From Rhizobium sp. BK316 (GTDB taxonomy: Bacteria > Pseudomonadota > Alphaproteobacteria > Rhizobiales > Rhizobiaceae), in the NCBI RefSeq assembly GCF_014193695.1, contig NZ_JACHZR010000008.1, forward strand, positions 1 through 64,000: DNA of 64,000 nucleotides, read 5' to 3'. Below, in pieces: positions 10,914 to 19,269 of the stretch; the first letter of the stretch is position 1, and each line of letters opens with the position of its first letter. Both the position numbers and the translations under genes were made by a program. The notes beneath the pieces are model-generated. The model saw only the letters and a list, made by a program, of their open reading frames with translations, was not told where the DNA came from and ran no database searches.

Positions 10914-12188
10914 TCAATTCTTATCCAGACCGTAGCAGGAATGCAAAGTTCTGACAGCGAGTTCTGCATAAGGACCATCGATCAAGATCGAAATCTTGAT
11001 CTCTGAGGTTGTAATTGCCTTGATGTTGATGCCTTTTTCGGCAAGTGCCCGGAAGGCAGTCGCTGCAACGCCCGCATGACTGCGCATGCCGATGCCAATG
11101 ACCGAGACCTTCACCAGACCCGATTCGCTCTGTGCGACGTCGTAGCCGATCTTCTCCTTATTATCGGAAAGGACCTTGATGGCCTTCTCGACATCACCAG
11201 AGGGAACGGTAAAGGTCATGTCCGTCTTCGAACCATCCTCAGAGATGTTCTGAACGATCATGTCGACGTTGATGTGGCTTTCAGCGAGCGGCCCGAAGAT
11301 CGCGGCGGAAACGCCTGGCCGGTCGGCAAGACGGCGAAGCGAGATCTGAGCCTCATCCTTGGCATAGGCGATGCCGGTGACTACTTCCTGTTCCACGATT
11401 TCATCCTCGTCACAAATCAGCGTTCCGGGCGGATTCAAGAGGTCGCCCATGCCCGGAGCATCGGGATCCTCGAAAGACGAACGCACGAAGGTGCGTACCT
11501 TGTGCACCATGGCAAGCTCGACGGAGCGTACCTGAAGAACCTTGGCGCCGAGCGACGCCATTTCCAGCATTTCTTCGAAAGCGATCTTCTTCAGGCGCCG
11601 TGCCTTGGGTTCGATGCGCGGATCGGTCGTATAGACGCCGTCGACATCGGTATAGATATCGCAGCGATCAGCCTTCACAGCAGCCGCAATCGCCACGGCA
11701 GACGTATCGGACCCGCCGCGTCCGAGCGTCGAGATGCGGTTGTCAGGGCCAAGACCCTGGAAGCCGGCAACGACCGCGACCTGTCCCTCGCCCATGCGCT
11801 TGATGATATCGGTCCCTTCGATTTCCATGATGCGCGCCGCGCCATGGGCGTTGTCGGTGCGGATCGGGATCTGCCAGCCCTGCCAGGAACGGGCGTTGAT
11901 GCCCATGCTCTGCAGCGCAATCGCCAGAAGGCCTGACGTGACCTGCTCGCCGGAGGCGACAATAGCGTCATATTCGCGCGCATCGTAGAAAGGAGAGTTC
12001 GCGCCGATCACCTTCGGCGTGTTCTGAACCCAGCCAACCAGCTCGTTGGTCTTGCCCGACATGGCGGAAACGACGACCGCCACTTCATGGCCGGCATCGA
12101 CTTCGCGTTTTACGTGGCGGGCAACGTTCTTGATGCGGTCCAGATCAGCGACGGAGGTTCCGCCGAATTTCATAACGATGCGTGCCAT
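10914..12188 (-). CDS. lysC: Aspartate kinase
   Basis: This enzyme phosphorylates aspartate, the first step toward lysine, threonine and methionine. The N-terminal kinase domain begins with MKFGGTSVAD, and the catalytic region includes the GRGGSDTSAVA segment. Two C-terminal ACT domains (from about residue 265) imply feedback control by lysine and/or threonine. The length of 424 residues fits the monofunctional class. It is followed by ptsP after 90 bases that include a GCGGCC/GGCCGC hairpin (10857-10879). Confidence 0.96.
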   Translation of the reverse strand: MARIVMKFGGTSVADLDRIKNVARHVKREVDAGHEVAVVVSAMSGKTNELVGWVQNTPKVIGANSPFYDAREYDAIVASGEQVTSGLLAIALQSMGINARSWQGWQIPIRTDNAHGAARIMEIEGTDIIKRMGEGQVAVVAGFQGLGPDNRISTLGRGGSDTSAVAIAAAVKADRCDIYTDVDGVYTTDPRIEPKARRLKKIAFEEMLEMASLGAKVLQVRSVELAMVHKVRTFVRSSFEDPDAPGMGDLLNPPGTLICDEDEIVEQEVVTGIAYAKDEAQISLRRLADRPGVSAAIFGPLAESHINVDMIVQNISEDGSKTDMTFTVPSGDVEKAIKVLSDNKEKIGYDVAQSESGLVKVSVIGIGMRSHAGVAATAFRALAEKGINIKAITTSEIKISILIDGPYAELAVRTLHSCYGLDKN

Positions 12189-12598
12189 AAGCCTCTACCA
12201 CGACCCGCGCGAGATTGCCGGAAACGGGATTTGCTTCTCCGGTACGCCACGCGCCATTCACAAACCGCCGGGAGACGCATTGCCCTCCCGGGCATCAGAA
12301 AACCCCGACTGTCGAATGGCCGAAGAGCCCGGAAATACTGGTTTCTGGAACGCTTCTAAAGCCCCGCCAACCAAGGACGAAAGTTGGCGCGTCTCTTAGC
12401 GAGTTTGACAGGGGGTGGCAAGGGCGGGGACAGGGCGAAGTGGAGGCGGCGGGATTTCGTCAGAAACGGTCCCTGCGACTGCTGTAAAAGCGCCTACTTA
12501 CCATGTCGGTAAATCAGGGGCATGGAGGCGGTTGAACTTAACGGCCCCAAATGCGTTTAAATCGCAATAGATGCGTCACAAGAAAGCTGGTGAGTAGA
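12189..12598. other. Divergent intergenic region between lysC and the BA14K-family gene
   Basis: About 410 bases hold no supported reading frame. A hairpin CCGGGAG (12268-12274) with CTCCCGG (12285-12291) lies about 80-100 bases upstream of lysC and may be in its leader. The promoter of the rightward gene is listed separately. I recognise no riboswitch here. Confidence 0.4.
12532..12561 (+). promoter_or_regulatory. Candidate sigma70 promoter of the BA14K-family gene
   Basis: TTGAAC (12532-12537) and TTTAAA (12556-12561) are separated by 18 bases and lie about 40 bases before the start codon, so transcription would begin around 12568 with a short leader. The boxes are reasonable but not perfect. 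Confidence 0.4.
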
Positions 12599-13075
12599 AT
12601 GAGAAAATTAGCGATAATTGCACTGTCGATAGCAACCGCATTCTCAGGAATGCCTGCTTGGGCAGGACCGGCTTACACGGCGAACCCGGCCCAAGGGGCG
12701 GTGCAGACCGAAGGCAGCCAAACCGACCTTTTGCAGGTAGGCTGCAACAATTTCACGAACTGCCCTCGTTATGACCGAGGCTGGGGCGGCTATAATTATC
12801 GTTATTCGGATCGTTATCGCTATAATCGCGGATGGGACCGCCGCTATTATGGCGACCGCTACTACCGCGACCGCTATTATCGCCGCTATGACAATACCGG
12901 CGCCATTATCGGGGGTCTGGCTGTCGGGGCGATCATCGGTGGCATCATAGCCTCGCAGCCGCGTGTGCGTACAGGCAGTTCGCATGCCGATTACTGCTAC
13001 AGCCGTTATCGCTCGTACCGCGCGTATGATAACACGTACCAACCCACATACGGCCCGCGCCGTCAGTGCCGCTGA
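12599..13075 (+). CDS. BA14K-family secreted protein
   Basis: A signal peptide (about residues 1-22, ending AWA) is followed by a Tyr/Arg/Asp-rich low-complexity region with repeated YRYNRG / YYRDRYY units. A glycine-rich membrane-like segment GGLAVGAIIGGIIAS comes next. The C-terminal BA14K-type motif has the cysteine pair in DYCYSRYRSY...RRQC. In Brucella this family is an immunoreactive lectin-like surface protein; the function here is unknown. I took the ATG that directly precedes the signal sequence rather than the upstream one. The protein is 158 residues. Confidence 0.75.
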   Translation: MRKLAIIALSIATAFSGMPAWAGPAYTANPAQGAVQTEGSQTDLLQVGCNNFTNCPRYDRGWGGYNYRYSDRYRYNRGWDRRYYGDRYYRDRYYRRYDNTGAIIGGLAVGAIIGGIIASQPRVRTGSSHADYCYSRYRSYRAYDNTYQPTYGPRRQCR

Positions 13076-13095
13076 ATCGACATCCCCTTTGATAC

Positions 13096-13123
13096 AAACC
13101 CCGCGAAGACGCGGGGTTTTTTT
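13096..13123 (+). terminator. Rho-independent terminator after the BA14K-family gene
   Basis: A perfect CCCCGCG/CGCGGGG stem with an AAGA loop is followed by seven T. It lies about 20 bases downstream of the stop codon and is the cleanest terminator in the window. Confidence 0.9.
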
Positions 13124-13243
13124 AGTGTCTTCAGGCTCACTCGATTTTTTACGGTCCTTGCCAAGCTTCCAGTGCGACCTGAGCACCCTTGACTTATCGC
13201 CTCGATCGTCCGACTTCACTGACAGGACATGAAGGAGCGGCAG

Positions 13244-13990
13244 ATGAACGAAGCGGCAAAGACCACCATCGACCAGGCTGAAGTCGATCGCTTTTCCGCC
13301 ATGGCAGCGGAGTGGTGGAGCCCAACCGGCAAGTTCAAGCCGCTGCATAAGTTCAATCCTGTTCGCCTGGCCTATATCCGCGATAAGGCAGCCGAGAATT
13401 TTTCGCGCAGTCCGAAGACTGCCAAGCCGCTTGAAGGTCTGCGTGTGCTCGATATCGGCTGCGGCGGCGGCCTCTTGTCGGAGCCGGTCGCCCGTATGGG
13501 CGCTAAAGTCGTCGGCGCCGATCCCTCGGAAAAGAACATCGGCATCGCCTCCACCCACGCCAAGGCATCGGGTGTTGCGGTCGACTATCGCGCCGTCACC
13601 GCCGAGCAGCTCGCCGAGGCAGGCGAGACCTTCGATATCGTGCTCAACATGGAAGTGGTGGAGCATGTGGCCGATGTCGAGCTTTTCATGAATACCTGCG
13701 CCAGCATGGTCCGGCCGGGCGGCCTGATGTTCGTCGCCACGATCAACCGCACCATGAAGGCGGCCGCACTTGCCATTTTCGCTGCCGAAAACGTCCTGCG
13801 TTGGCTGCCGCGCGGCACGCATCAGTATGAGAAGCTGGTACGCCCGGAAGAACTGGAAAAGCCGCTTACGGCAAGCGGTCTCGATATTGTCGACCGTACC
13901 GGCGTCTTCTTCAATCCCCTGGCAAACCAGTGGAACCTGTCGAAGGACATGGATGTGAATTACATGCTGCTGGCAAAACGGCCAGCCTGA
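13244..13990 (+). CDS. ubiG: Ubiquinone biosynthesis O-methyltransferase UbiG
   Basis: UbiG carries out both O-methylations in ubiquinone synthesis. The class I methyltransferase fold shows motif I LDIGCGGGLLSEPVARMG and the acidic loop GADPSEKN. The start was placed at the second ATG because AAGGAG lies six bases upstream of it. This gives 248 residues, normal for the family. It is transcribed alone and faces the DUF1178 gene tail to tail. Confidence 0.93.
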   Translation: MNEAAKTTIDQAEVDRFSAMAAEWWSPTGKFKPLHKFNPVRLAYIRDKAAENFSRSPKTAKPLEGLRVLDIGCGGGLLSEPVARMGAKVVGADPSEKNIGIASTHAKASGVAVDYRAVTAEQLAEAGETFDIVLNMEVVEHVADVELFMNTCASMVRPGGLMFVATINRTMKAAALAIFAAENVLRWLPRGTHQYEKLVRPEELEKPLTASGLDIVDRTGVFFNPLANQWNLSKDMDVNYMLLAKRPA

Positions 13991-14037
13991 TCGCGCCGCA
14001 TGCAGGCCAAAATTATGAAAGACCAGCCGCCCGCATA

Positions 14038-14466
14038 TCAGTTCACGTCTTCGGGCAGAATCGGCAGGGCAGCAATATCAATGCCCTCTTCCACCAGCGA
14101 CTGCGCTTCATCGGGTGTCGCCTGGCCGATAATGCCGCGGGCATCCGCCTCACCGTAGTGGATCTTGCGAGCCTCCTCGGGAAAGCGGGTTCCGACATCT
14201 TCGGAATTCGCCTTGATCGCGGCAACGGCTTCCTTCAGCTTCACAAAGGCTTCGCGGCGGGCCGTATCCATGGCGACGACCTGCATCTCATCCTTCTTGC
14301 GTGCGGTCGATACGGAAGGCGCCATGAGCGACTTGGAGATGGAGCCGGAATTGCAAACAGGACAGGTCAGAAAACCGCTCGCGACCTGGCGATCGAAATC
14401 GGCACTTTCGGAAAACCAGCCTTCGAACTCGTGGGCATTCTCGCAAATAAGGGAATAGCGGATCAA
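14038..14466 (-). CDS. DUF1178 family protein
   Basis: This is a conserved 142-residue alphaproteobacterial protein of unknown role. The N-terminal part looks like a zinc ribbon: Cys8 in MIRYSLICENAHEFEGW and a CPVC pair near residue 37. A variable linker and an acidic, helical C-terminus follow (EARKIHYGEADARGIIG). It overlaps the end of the nitrilase-family gene by four bases, so the two are probably coupled. Confidence 0.88.
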   Translation of the reverse strand: MIRYSLICENAHEFEGWFSESADFDRQVASGFLTCPVCNSGSISKSLMAPSVSTARKKDEMQVVAMDTARREAFVKLKEAVAAIKANSEDVGTRFPEEARKIHYGEADARGIIGQATPDEAQSLVEEGIDIAALPILPEDVN

Positions 14467-15320
14467 GCTGCTACGCCTCCTGAAATTTCCCCCGCAATCC
14501 TCTCGATGGAAAACTCCCGACCGTTCTTAAGGTTCGGAATCTTGTCATGCGCAGCCTTCACGGCGGCCGGATCGATCTCCGCCAGTATGACCGCCTCGCC
14601 GGCCAAGCCGGCCGAAGCGAGCACCTTGCCCCAGGGATCGACGATCATCGAATTGCCGAATGTCTCACGGCCATCCTCATGCAGGCCGGCCTGCGCGGCG
14701 GCGATGATGAAGACGCCGTTTTCGATGGCGCGCGCCCGCAGCAGAATTTCCCAATGCGCCTCGCCGGTCTGCTTCGTGAAAGCGGCCGGAACCGTCATCA
14801 CCTCTGCGCCGGCAACCGCCTGCGCACGGAAAAGCTGCGGAAAACGCACATCATAGCAGATGGCGAAACCCATCTCGGCGAAAGGCAGCGACAGCACGCG
14901 TGCCTCAGACCCCGGCCGGTAGGCGGCGCTTTCGCGCCAGCTTTCGCCATTGTCGAGATCGACATCGAACATGTGGATCTTGTCGTAGCGGTTCAGGATC
15001 TTGCCGTCAGGTCCGAAGAGGAATCCGCGATTGGCCATCTTGCCGTCATCGAGTGCAATCGCCGTCGAGCCGACATGCATGTAAATGCCGAGTTCGGCAG
15101 CGAGCGCCGAGCCGGTCTTGACGATGATGTCATTGCTCTCGTCGCGCAGCACTTCCTTTGCCGCTGCGCGGTTGCGCTGCAGCATACCGGTCATTTCGGG
15201 CGTCTGCACATAAGTCGCGCCCTTTGCGGCGGCTTCCCGGACGAGGCGCACCATCGAAGCAGCATTCCGCTCCGGATCGACACCGGAGCACATCTGGATG
15301 GCGGCGGCCGTGAAACTCAT
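14463..15320 (-). CDS. Carbon-nitrogen hydrolase, Nit2/omega-amidase type
   Basis: A nitrilase-superfamily amidase of 285 residues. The catalytic Glu-Lys-Cys triad is visible: Glu in QTPEMTGML (near 42), Lys in YDKIHMFDVD and Cys in ICYDVRFPQLF. Relatives hydrolyse alpha-ketoglutaramate or deaminated glutathione. The neighbouring glutaredoxin gene (about 10 bases upstream on the same strand) makes a glutathione-repair role attractive, but that is inference. Confidence 0.9.
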   Translation of the reverse strand: MSFTAAAIQMCSGVDPERNAASMVRLVREAAAKGATYVQTPEMTGMLQRNRAAAKEVLRDESNDIIVKTGSALAAELGIYMHVGSTAIALDDGKMANRGFLFGPDGKILNRYDKIHMFDVDLDNGESWRESAAYRPGSEARVLSLPFAEMGFAICYDVRFPQLFRAQAVAGAEVMTVPAAFTKQTGEAHWEILLRARAIENGVFIIAAAQAGLHEDGRETFGNSMIVDPWGKVLASAGLAGEAVILAEIDPAAVKAAHDKIPNLKNGREFSIERIAGEISGGVAA

Positions 15321-15329
15321 CGCTTTTCC

Positions 15330-15587
15330 TCAGGCAGCCAGCAGCGGATCGAGCTTGCCGGCACGATCGAGCGCGTAGAGATCGTCGCAACCGCCGACAT
15401 GCGTGCCGCCGACGAAAATCTGCGGAAAGGTGGTGCGGCCGTTCGACTTGCCGAGCATTTCCTGACGAAGCTCAGGCGAGAAGGTCGCGTCATGCTCGAC
15501 ATAGTCCACGCCCTTCTCTTCAAGCAGAGATTTGGCGCGTGCACAAAAGCCGCAGAATTGCCGTGTATAGATGGTAACGGGTACCAT
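15330..15587 (-). CDS. grxC: Glutaredoxin 3
   Basis: This is a small cytosolic dithiol oxidoreductase using glutathione. The 85-residue thioredoxin fold has the CGFC active site (residues 11-14; the family usually has CPYC) and the cis-proline TFPQIFVGG, followed by the GG of the glutathione site. It belongs to the leftward group comF-grxC-nitrilase-DUF1178 with short gaps. Confidence 0.93.
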   Translation of the reverse strand: MVPVTIYTRQFCGFCARAKSLLEEKGVDYVEHDATFSPELRQEMLGKSNGRTTFPQIFVGGTHVGGCDDLYALDRAGKLDPLLAA

Positions 15588-15620
15588 GAATGGTCTCCAG
15601 ACGGTGCTGTTTTCTTACTG

Positions 15621-16397
15621 TCATATAGTTTCTGCAAAGGCCCTTGCAAAGGTCAAAACCGTTATATCGGCGGCACCTGCCTTGCGCAGCACCCGCGTTG
15701 CCGCATCGACTGTTGCACCTGTCGTATAGACATCGTCGACGAGGACGATGCGCTTGCCGAAGACATCATTTTCTTTGCCCCTGGCAATCGCAAAGGCGCC
15801 TCGAACATTGTCTTCTCGCGCCCGCACACCAAGACCGACCTGCTGGTTGGTGCGCTTGACGCGCAGAAGGGTCGCCGGCAGTAGCGGCTTGTCCGCAAGC
15901 CGCGCGAGATGCCGGGCAAGTTCCGCCGCCTGGTTGAACTTGCGCGAGACCATACGCGTGCGATGCAAAGGGATCGGAACGATGGCGTCACAGCACTCGA
16001 CCATGCCGTCCGAGGCACGCAGCATCCAGCCCGCCATCATCGGCGCGAGATCCGTGCGATCCCGGTATTTGAGGCCATGCACGAGACTGCGCACGGCAGT
16101 GTCATGGACGGCTGCCGAACGCAGCCGGTCGAAGGGCGGCGGATTGGCGATCGCCTCGGCGCTCAGGATGCCGGCGCCGAGATCATGAGAAAAGGGAAGG
16201 CCGAGCACCTCGCAATAAGGCCGCTCGATGAACCGGACTCCGGCCCAGCATTTGGGACAAAGCCCGCGATGGCCACCCGTCGAAACACCACAGGCCGCAC
16301 AGGCCGGCGGATAGACGAGATCGGCAAGCACGGAGAGCGGCCGCAGCAGCTGCGCCCACACGCGTCCTTTCTCTCTTTCCGTCTCGATCATCCCCAT
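15621..16397 (-). CDS. ComF family phosphoribosyltransferase-like protein
   Basis: The 258-residue protein has the double zinc-finger start of the family (CAACGVSTGG...LCPKCW, about residues 33-52) and a C-terminal type I phosphoribosyltransferase motif VLVDDVYTTGAT. ComF proteins take part in DNA uptake in competent species; the role in rhizobia is unknown. It is first in its leftward group and divergent from the methyltransferase gene. Confidence 0.92.
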   Translation of the reverse strand: MGMIETEREKGRVWAQLLRPLSVLADLVYPPACAACGVSTGGHRGLCPKCWAGVRFIERPYCEVLGLPFSHDLGAGILSAEAIANPPPFDRLRSAAVHDTAVRSLVHGLKYRDRTDLAPMMAGWMLRASDGMVECCDAIVPIPLHRTRMVSRKFNQAAELARHLARLADKPLLPATLLRVKRTNQQVGLGVRAREDNVRGAFAIARGKENDVFGKRIVLVDDVYTTGATVDAATRVLRKAGAADITVLTFARAFAETI

Positions 16398-16462
16398 ATG
16401 ACGCAGACTAGCGCGTCACGAGCCAAAGGAAAATCGCCTTGCCGCCTGCCGGACAGGGGAAT

Positions 16463-17359
16463 ATGGACATCGCCATGGATATCATCTTCGACAAGGCGCA
16501 GATCGCCGCAAATCGTCACCGCGCGCTCGCAAATAATGATCTGAAGGCAGGTTTCCTGCTCGATATCGCCGCCGAGGAACTGGCAGACCGCCTGGCCGTC
16601 GTCGAGCGCACCTTCGAACATGCGGTGGAACTACATGGCGCAACGGGCGCAGCTGCCCGTGCGGCGATGGCGACCGGCAAGATAGGCAGTCTCACCCGCG
16701 TGGAAAGTGACATCAGCTATGTCACTTCGGGCGAACTCTTTCTCGAAGCGCCGCTCGAAGACGTGCCGCTCGCCCCCCAATCCGCCAATCTGGTAATTGC
16801 GCCGCTCAACCTACACCTGACCAACGACACACCCGGCGTCTTCATCCAGATCCGCCGCGCGTTGAAGCCGGACGGCCTGTTCCTGGCTGCCATTCCGGGC
16901 GCCGGCACGCTGCAGGAACTGCGCGACGTACTGCTGGCGACTGAGATCGAGATGACTGGTGGCGCAAGCCCACGCGTGATCCCCTTCGCCGATGTCCGCG
17001 ATGTCGGCGGCCTGCTTCAGCGCGCGGGCTTTGCCCTGCCCGTCATCGACGCAGAGAATTATACTGTCCGCTATGATTCAATTTTTCCGCTGATGCGCGA
17101 TCTGAGAGCGATGGGCATGGCTAATCCACTGGTAGCCCGCAGCCGCAAGCCGCTGACGCGCGCCTTCTTCCTGCGCGCAGCTGAAATCTATGCCGAGCGC
17201 TATTCGGACCCCGACGGCCGTATCCGCGCGACATTCTCGTTGATCTACGTGTCGGGCTGGGCGCCGCACGAAAGCCAGCAGCAGCCGCTGAAGCCGGGAT
17301 CGGCCAAGGCACGACTTGCTGACGCTCTCAAAGTGGAAGAGCAGAAGCTCAAGCAGTGA
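16463..17359 (+). CDS. Methyltransferase domain protein (NDUFAF5/BioC-like)
   Basis: About 298 residues. The N-terminal DKAQIAANRHRAL...AAEELADRLAVV pattern and the later LKPDGLFLAAIPGAGTLQEL segment match the alphaproteobacterial NDUFAF5-like methyltransferases, whose mitochondrial relative helps complex I assembly. The SAM-binding motif I is weak here (ELHGATGAAARAAM). I used the ATG preceded by AGGGGAAT; another ATG four codons later is possible. Confidence 0.8.
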   Translation: MDIAMDIIFDKAQIAANRHRALANNDLKAGFLLDIAAEELADRLAVVERTFEHAVELHGATGAAARAAMATGKIGSLTRVESDISYVTSGELFLEAPLEDVPLAPQSANLVIAPLNLHLTNDTPGVFIQIRRALKPDGLFLAAIPGAGTLQELRDVLLATEIEMTGGASPRVIPFADVRDVGGLLQRAGFALPVIDAENYTVRYDSIFPLMRDLRAMGMANPLVARSRKPLTRAFFLRAAEIYAERYSDPDGRIRATFSLIYVSGWAPHESQQQPLKPGSAKARLADALKVEEQKLKQ

Positions 17360-17374
17360 ACCCAGTGGATAGGC

Positions 17375-17542
17375 TCAATTAATCGTCAGGTTATTCTCGA
17401 CGGTGTTGAATACGCCTAACAGGCCATTGGTGAACACACCCAGGCCCCCAATGAGGGCAGCCGCCATAAGCGCTGCGATCAATCCATATTCGATCGCCGT
17501 TGCACCACGTCCGTCTGCCAGAAATTTCTTCAGCAAATTCAT
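17375..17542 (-). CDS. Flp/Fap-type pilin (class IVb prepilin)
   Basis: This 55-residue reading frame has the hallmarks of a Flp prepilin. A short basic leader MNLLKKFLADGRGATAIEYG contains the Gly-Ala-Thr cleavage area and the Glu-Tyr of Flp pilins. A hydrophobic helix (LIAALMAAALIGGLG) and a short polar tail follow. No cpa/tad assembly gene is in the window, so the pilin is an orphan here and would rely on machinery elsewhere. The next upstream gene on the strand encodes a small single-pass membrane protein. Confidence 0.85.
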   Translation of the reverse strand: MNLLKKFLADGRGATAIEYGLIAALMAAALIGGLGVFTNGLLGVFNTVENNLTIN

Positions 17543-17608
17543 CAACCCAACCCTTTGCGCAAGACGGCAATGAAATTCACGGCTCTCCGTGACGGGAGCT
17601 TCATTTCC

Positions 17609-17947
17609 TCAGCAGCCGGCGCCGACGCCGTAGCCCTGGACGACACAGATCGACCCAGGCGTATCCTGGAGGACGCTGCGGCGGATCGTATAGCGCTTGC
17701 CGTTCTCGCTTTTCGGGCCATTCTCGGTCTTCGGGATGGAGCCGGTGGTGATCGTGTCGAAATCAGCCGGCGCGCTGGCGAGCACGCTCTTCTTGGAAGA
17801 ATCCGCCAGCATAGGCGTCAGGATGAGGGTGAGCGCCACCACGGCCGTGCCGAACAGAAGGGCAATATTGAGCGCCCCCGTCCTGCGCGAAGCAGACGAA
17901 GAAGCGCGTTCCTTCTCGCGCACAGCTTTCCAGAAATCGTCGTCCAT
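17609..17947 (-). CDS. Small single-pass membrane protein, function unknown
   Basis: 112 residues: a charged cytoplasmic start (MDDDFWKAVREKERA), one transmembrane helix (about 27-47, ALNIALLFGTAVVALTLIL), then a polar tail with TGSIPKTENGP. The tail ends in a Cys-containing motif (SICVVQGYGVGAGC). I do not recognise a family. It lies about 65 bases upstream of the Flp pilin gene on the same strand, so the two may be cotranscribed. Confidence 0.65.
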   Translation of the reverse strand: MDDDFWKAVREKERASSSASRRTGALNIALLFGTAVVALTLILTPMLADSSKKSVLASAPADFDTITTGSIPKTENGPKSENGKRYTIRRSVLQDTPGSICVVQGYGVGAGC

Positions 17948-18072
17948 GACGTCAAGCCCTTAAATACACACACGCCAGTTGCTTGAGTGAGGCCGATCAT
18001 TGCCAGAAGGTGCTAAATGATCGATTAATATCCACAGGCGAAATCGACGTTTCGCATTAATAATCAGAAAAG

Positions 18073-18486
18073 CTAAAGTAAATCCTGCAGCACCGGGATG
18101 AGCGGCTCGTCGGCCGGCGGCATCGGGTAATCGCGCAGCGCCTGCGGGCGCACCCATTTGATCGCCTGTCCCTCACGACCGTGTGGAATGCCTTCATAAC
18201 GGCGGCAGACGTAAAGCGGCATCAGCAGATGGAATGTATCGTAGCTGTGACTGGCGAAGGTCAGCGGCGCAAGACATGGTACCTTGGTCGTGATGCCGAG
18301 TTCTTCGTTCAACTCGCGTACCAGCGTCTCCTCCGGTGTCTCGCCGGATTCCACCTTGCCGCCGGGAAACTCCCACAGGCCGGCAAGCGACTTGCCCTCC
18401 GGCCGCTGCGCCAGAAGGATACGCCCGTCCGTGTCGATCAGCGCGCAGGCGGCGACCAGAAGCAGCCTCTTTCCGGCTTCGCTCAT
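18073..18486 (-). CDS. mutT: (Deoxy)nucleoside triphosphate pyrophosphohydrolase, MutT-like
   Basis: A Nudix hydrolase of 137 residues, probably the 8-oxo-dGTP sanitising enzyme. The full Nudix box GGKVESGETPEETLVRELNE is present and continues ELGI. The FPGG segment before it and the WVRPQALRDYPMPPAD tail match MutT. The start codon overlaps the end of the GNAT gene by four bases. Confidence 0.93.
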   Translation of the reverse strand: MSEAGKRLLLVAACALIDTDGRILLAQRPEGKSLAGLWEFPGGKVESGETPEETLVRELNEELGITTKVPCLAPLTFASHSYDTFHLLMPLYVCRRYEGIPHGREGQAIKWVRPQALRDYPMPPADEPLIPVLQDLL

Positions 18487-19259
18487 TCGCAGCGCTCCTG
18501 CCAGTAGCAGTAGTGATAGGCATCACGGAAACCAAGACGCTCATAAAGCGCAATCGCCGGCGCGTTGGAAAGCTTCACCTGCAGCCAGGCGGTGCGGGCG
18601 CTACGCATCCGCGCCCAGCGTAAGGCCGAGGTCAGGATTTCTACGCCGAGACCCCTGCGGCGATGCCCATCGGCAACCGAAAGCGACATGATGCCGGCAA
18701 GATCGTTGTCCTGCACGCAGAGAACCGTTGCCAGCGAGCCAAGGATGGCATCCTCGATCATGAAAAGGCCTGATGGCGGCTTGATTGCCGAGATGATCTC
18801 GGCAAGCGCCGGCTTCAGCGATACTGGCGCCTGATCGACTGCAAGATTGGCATCGACGAACCGGCCGACATCGTGGGTCGGAAGATGATCGAGCGTATCG
18901 GGCAGATCGGCCTGCGAGAGATCGCAGACCATGACCGCCGTTTCATCGAAACGCTCCCATCCCTGCTCCTTGAGCAGGCCGATCAGAACAGGCGAGGCAA
19001 GAGGCGTCTCACGCACGATAGCGGGACGGCCATAGGCCTCGAACTTGCGGCTTGCCTTCTCCAGCCTGATTTCGACATCACGATGGTCGGAAGGATCGAG
19101 CGGCACGATGGAGTTCAGGCGGTTGGAAGGATGGCCCGCGGTCAGGCGGACCTGCCAGCTTCCGTCATATTGCACGGACGCAGCCGGCCAGGCACGAAAG
19201 CCCACGGCCTCCAGCCGCCGGACCAACGGCAGGTTCTGCTTCGGAAGAGATGCCTGCAT
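18483..19259 (-). CDS. GNAT family N-acetyltransferase
   Basis: A predicted acyl-CoA-dependent N-acetyltransferase of about 258 residues. The C-terminal GNAT core has motif A around GHRRRGLGVEILTSALRWA and the ending ALYERLGFRDAYHYCYW. The start is uncertain. I took MQASLPKQ, which lies after the argJ stop; an upstream ATG (19289) would overlap argJ. It sits between argJ and mutT in one leftward run; the substrate cannot be told from sequence. Confidence 0.85.
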   Translation of the reverse strand: MQASLPKQNLPLVRRLEAVGFRAWPAASVQYDGSWQVRLTAGHPSNRLNSIVPLDPSDHRDVEIRLEKASRKFEAYGRPAIVRETPLASPVLIGLLKEQGWERFDETAVMVCDLSQADLPDTLDHLPTHDVGRFVDANLAVDQAPVSLKPALAEIISAIKPPSGLFMIEDAILGSLATVLCVQDNDLAGIMSLSVADGHRRRGLGVEILTSALRWARMRSARTAWLQVKLSNAPAIALYERLGFRDAYHYCYWQERCE

Positions 19260-19269
19260 CAACGAACGG

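Noticed and set aside
14547..15884. 445-residue open frame antisense to the nitrilase, glutaredoxin and ComF genes
   Set aside because: Shadow of three well-supported leftward genes.
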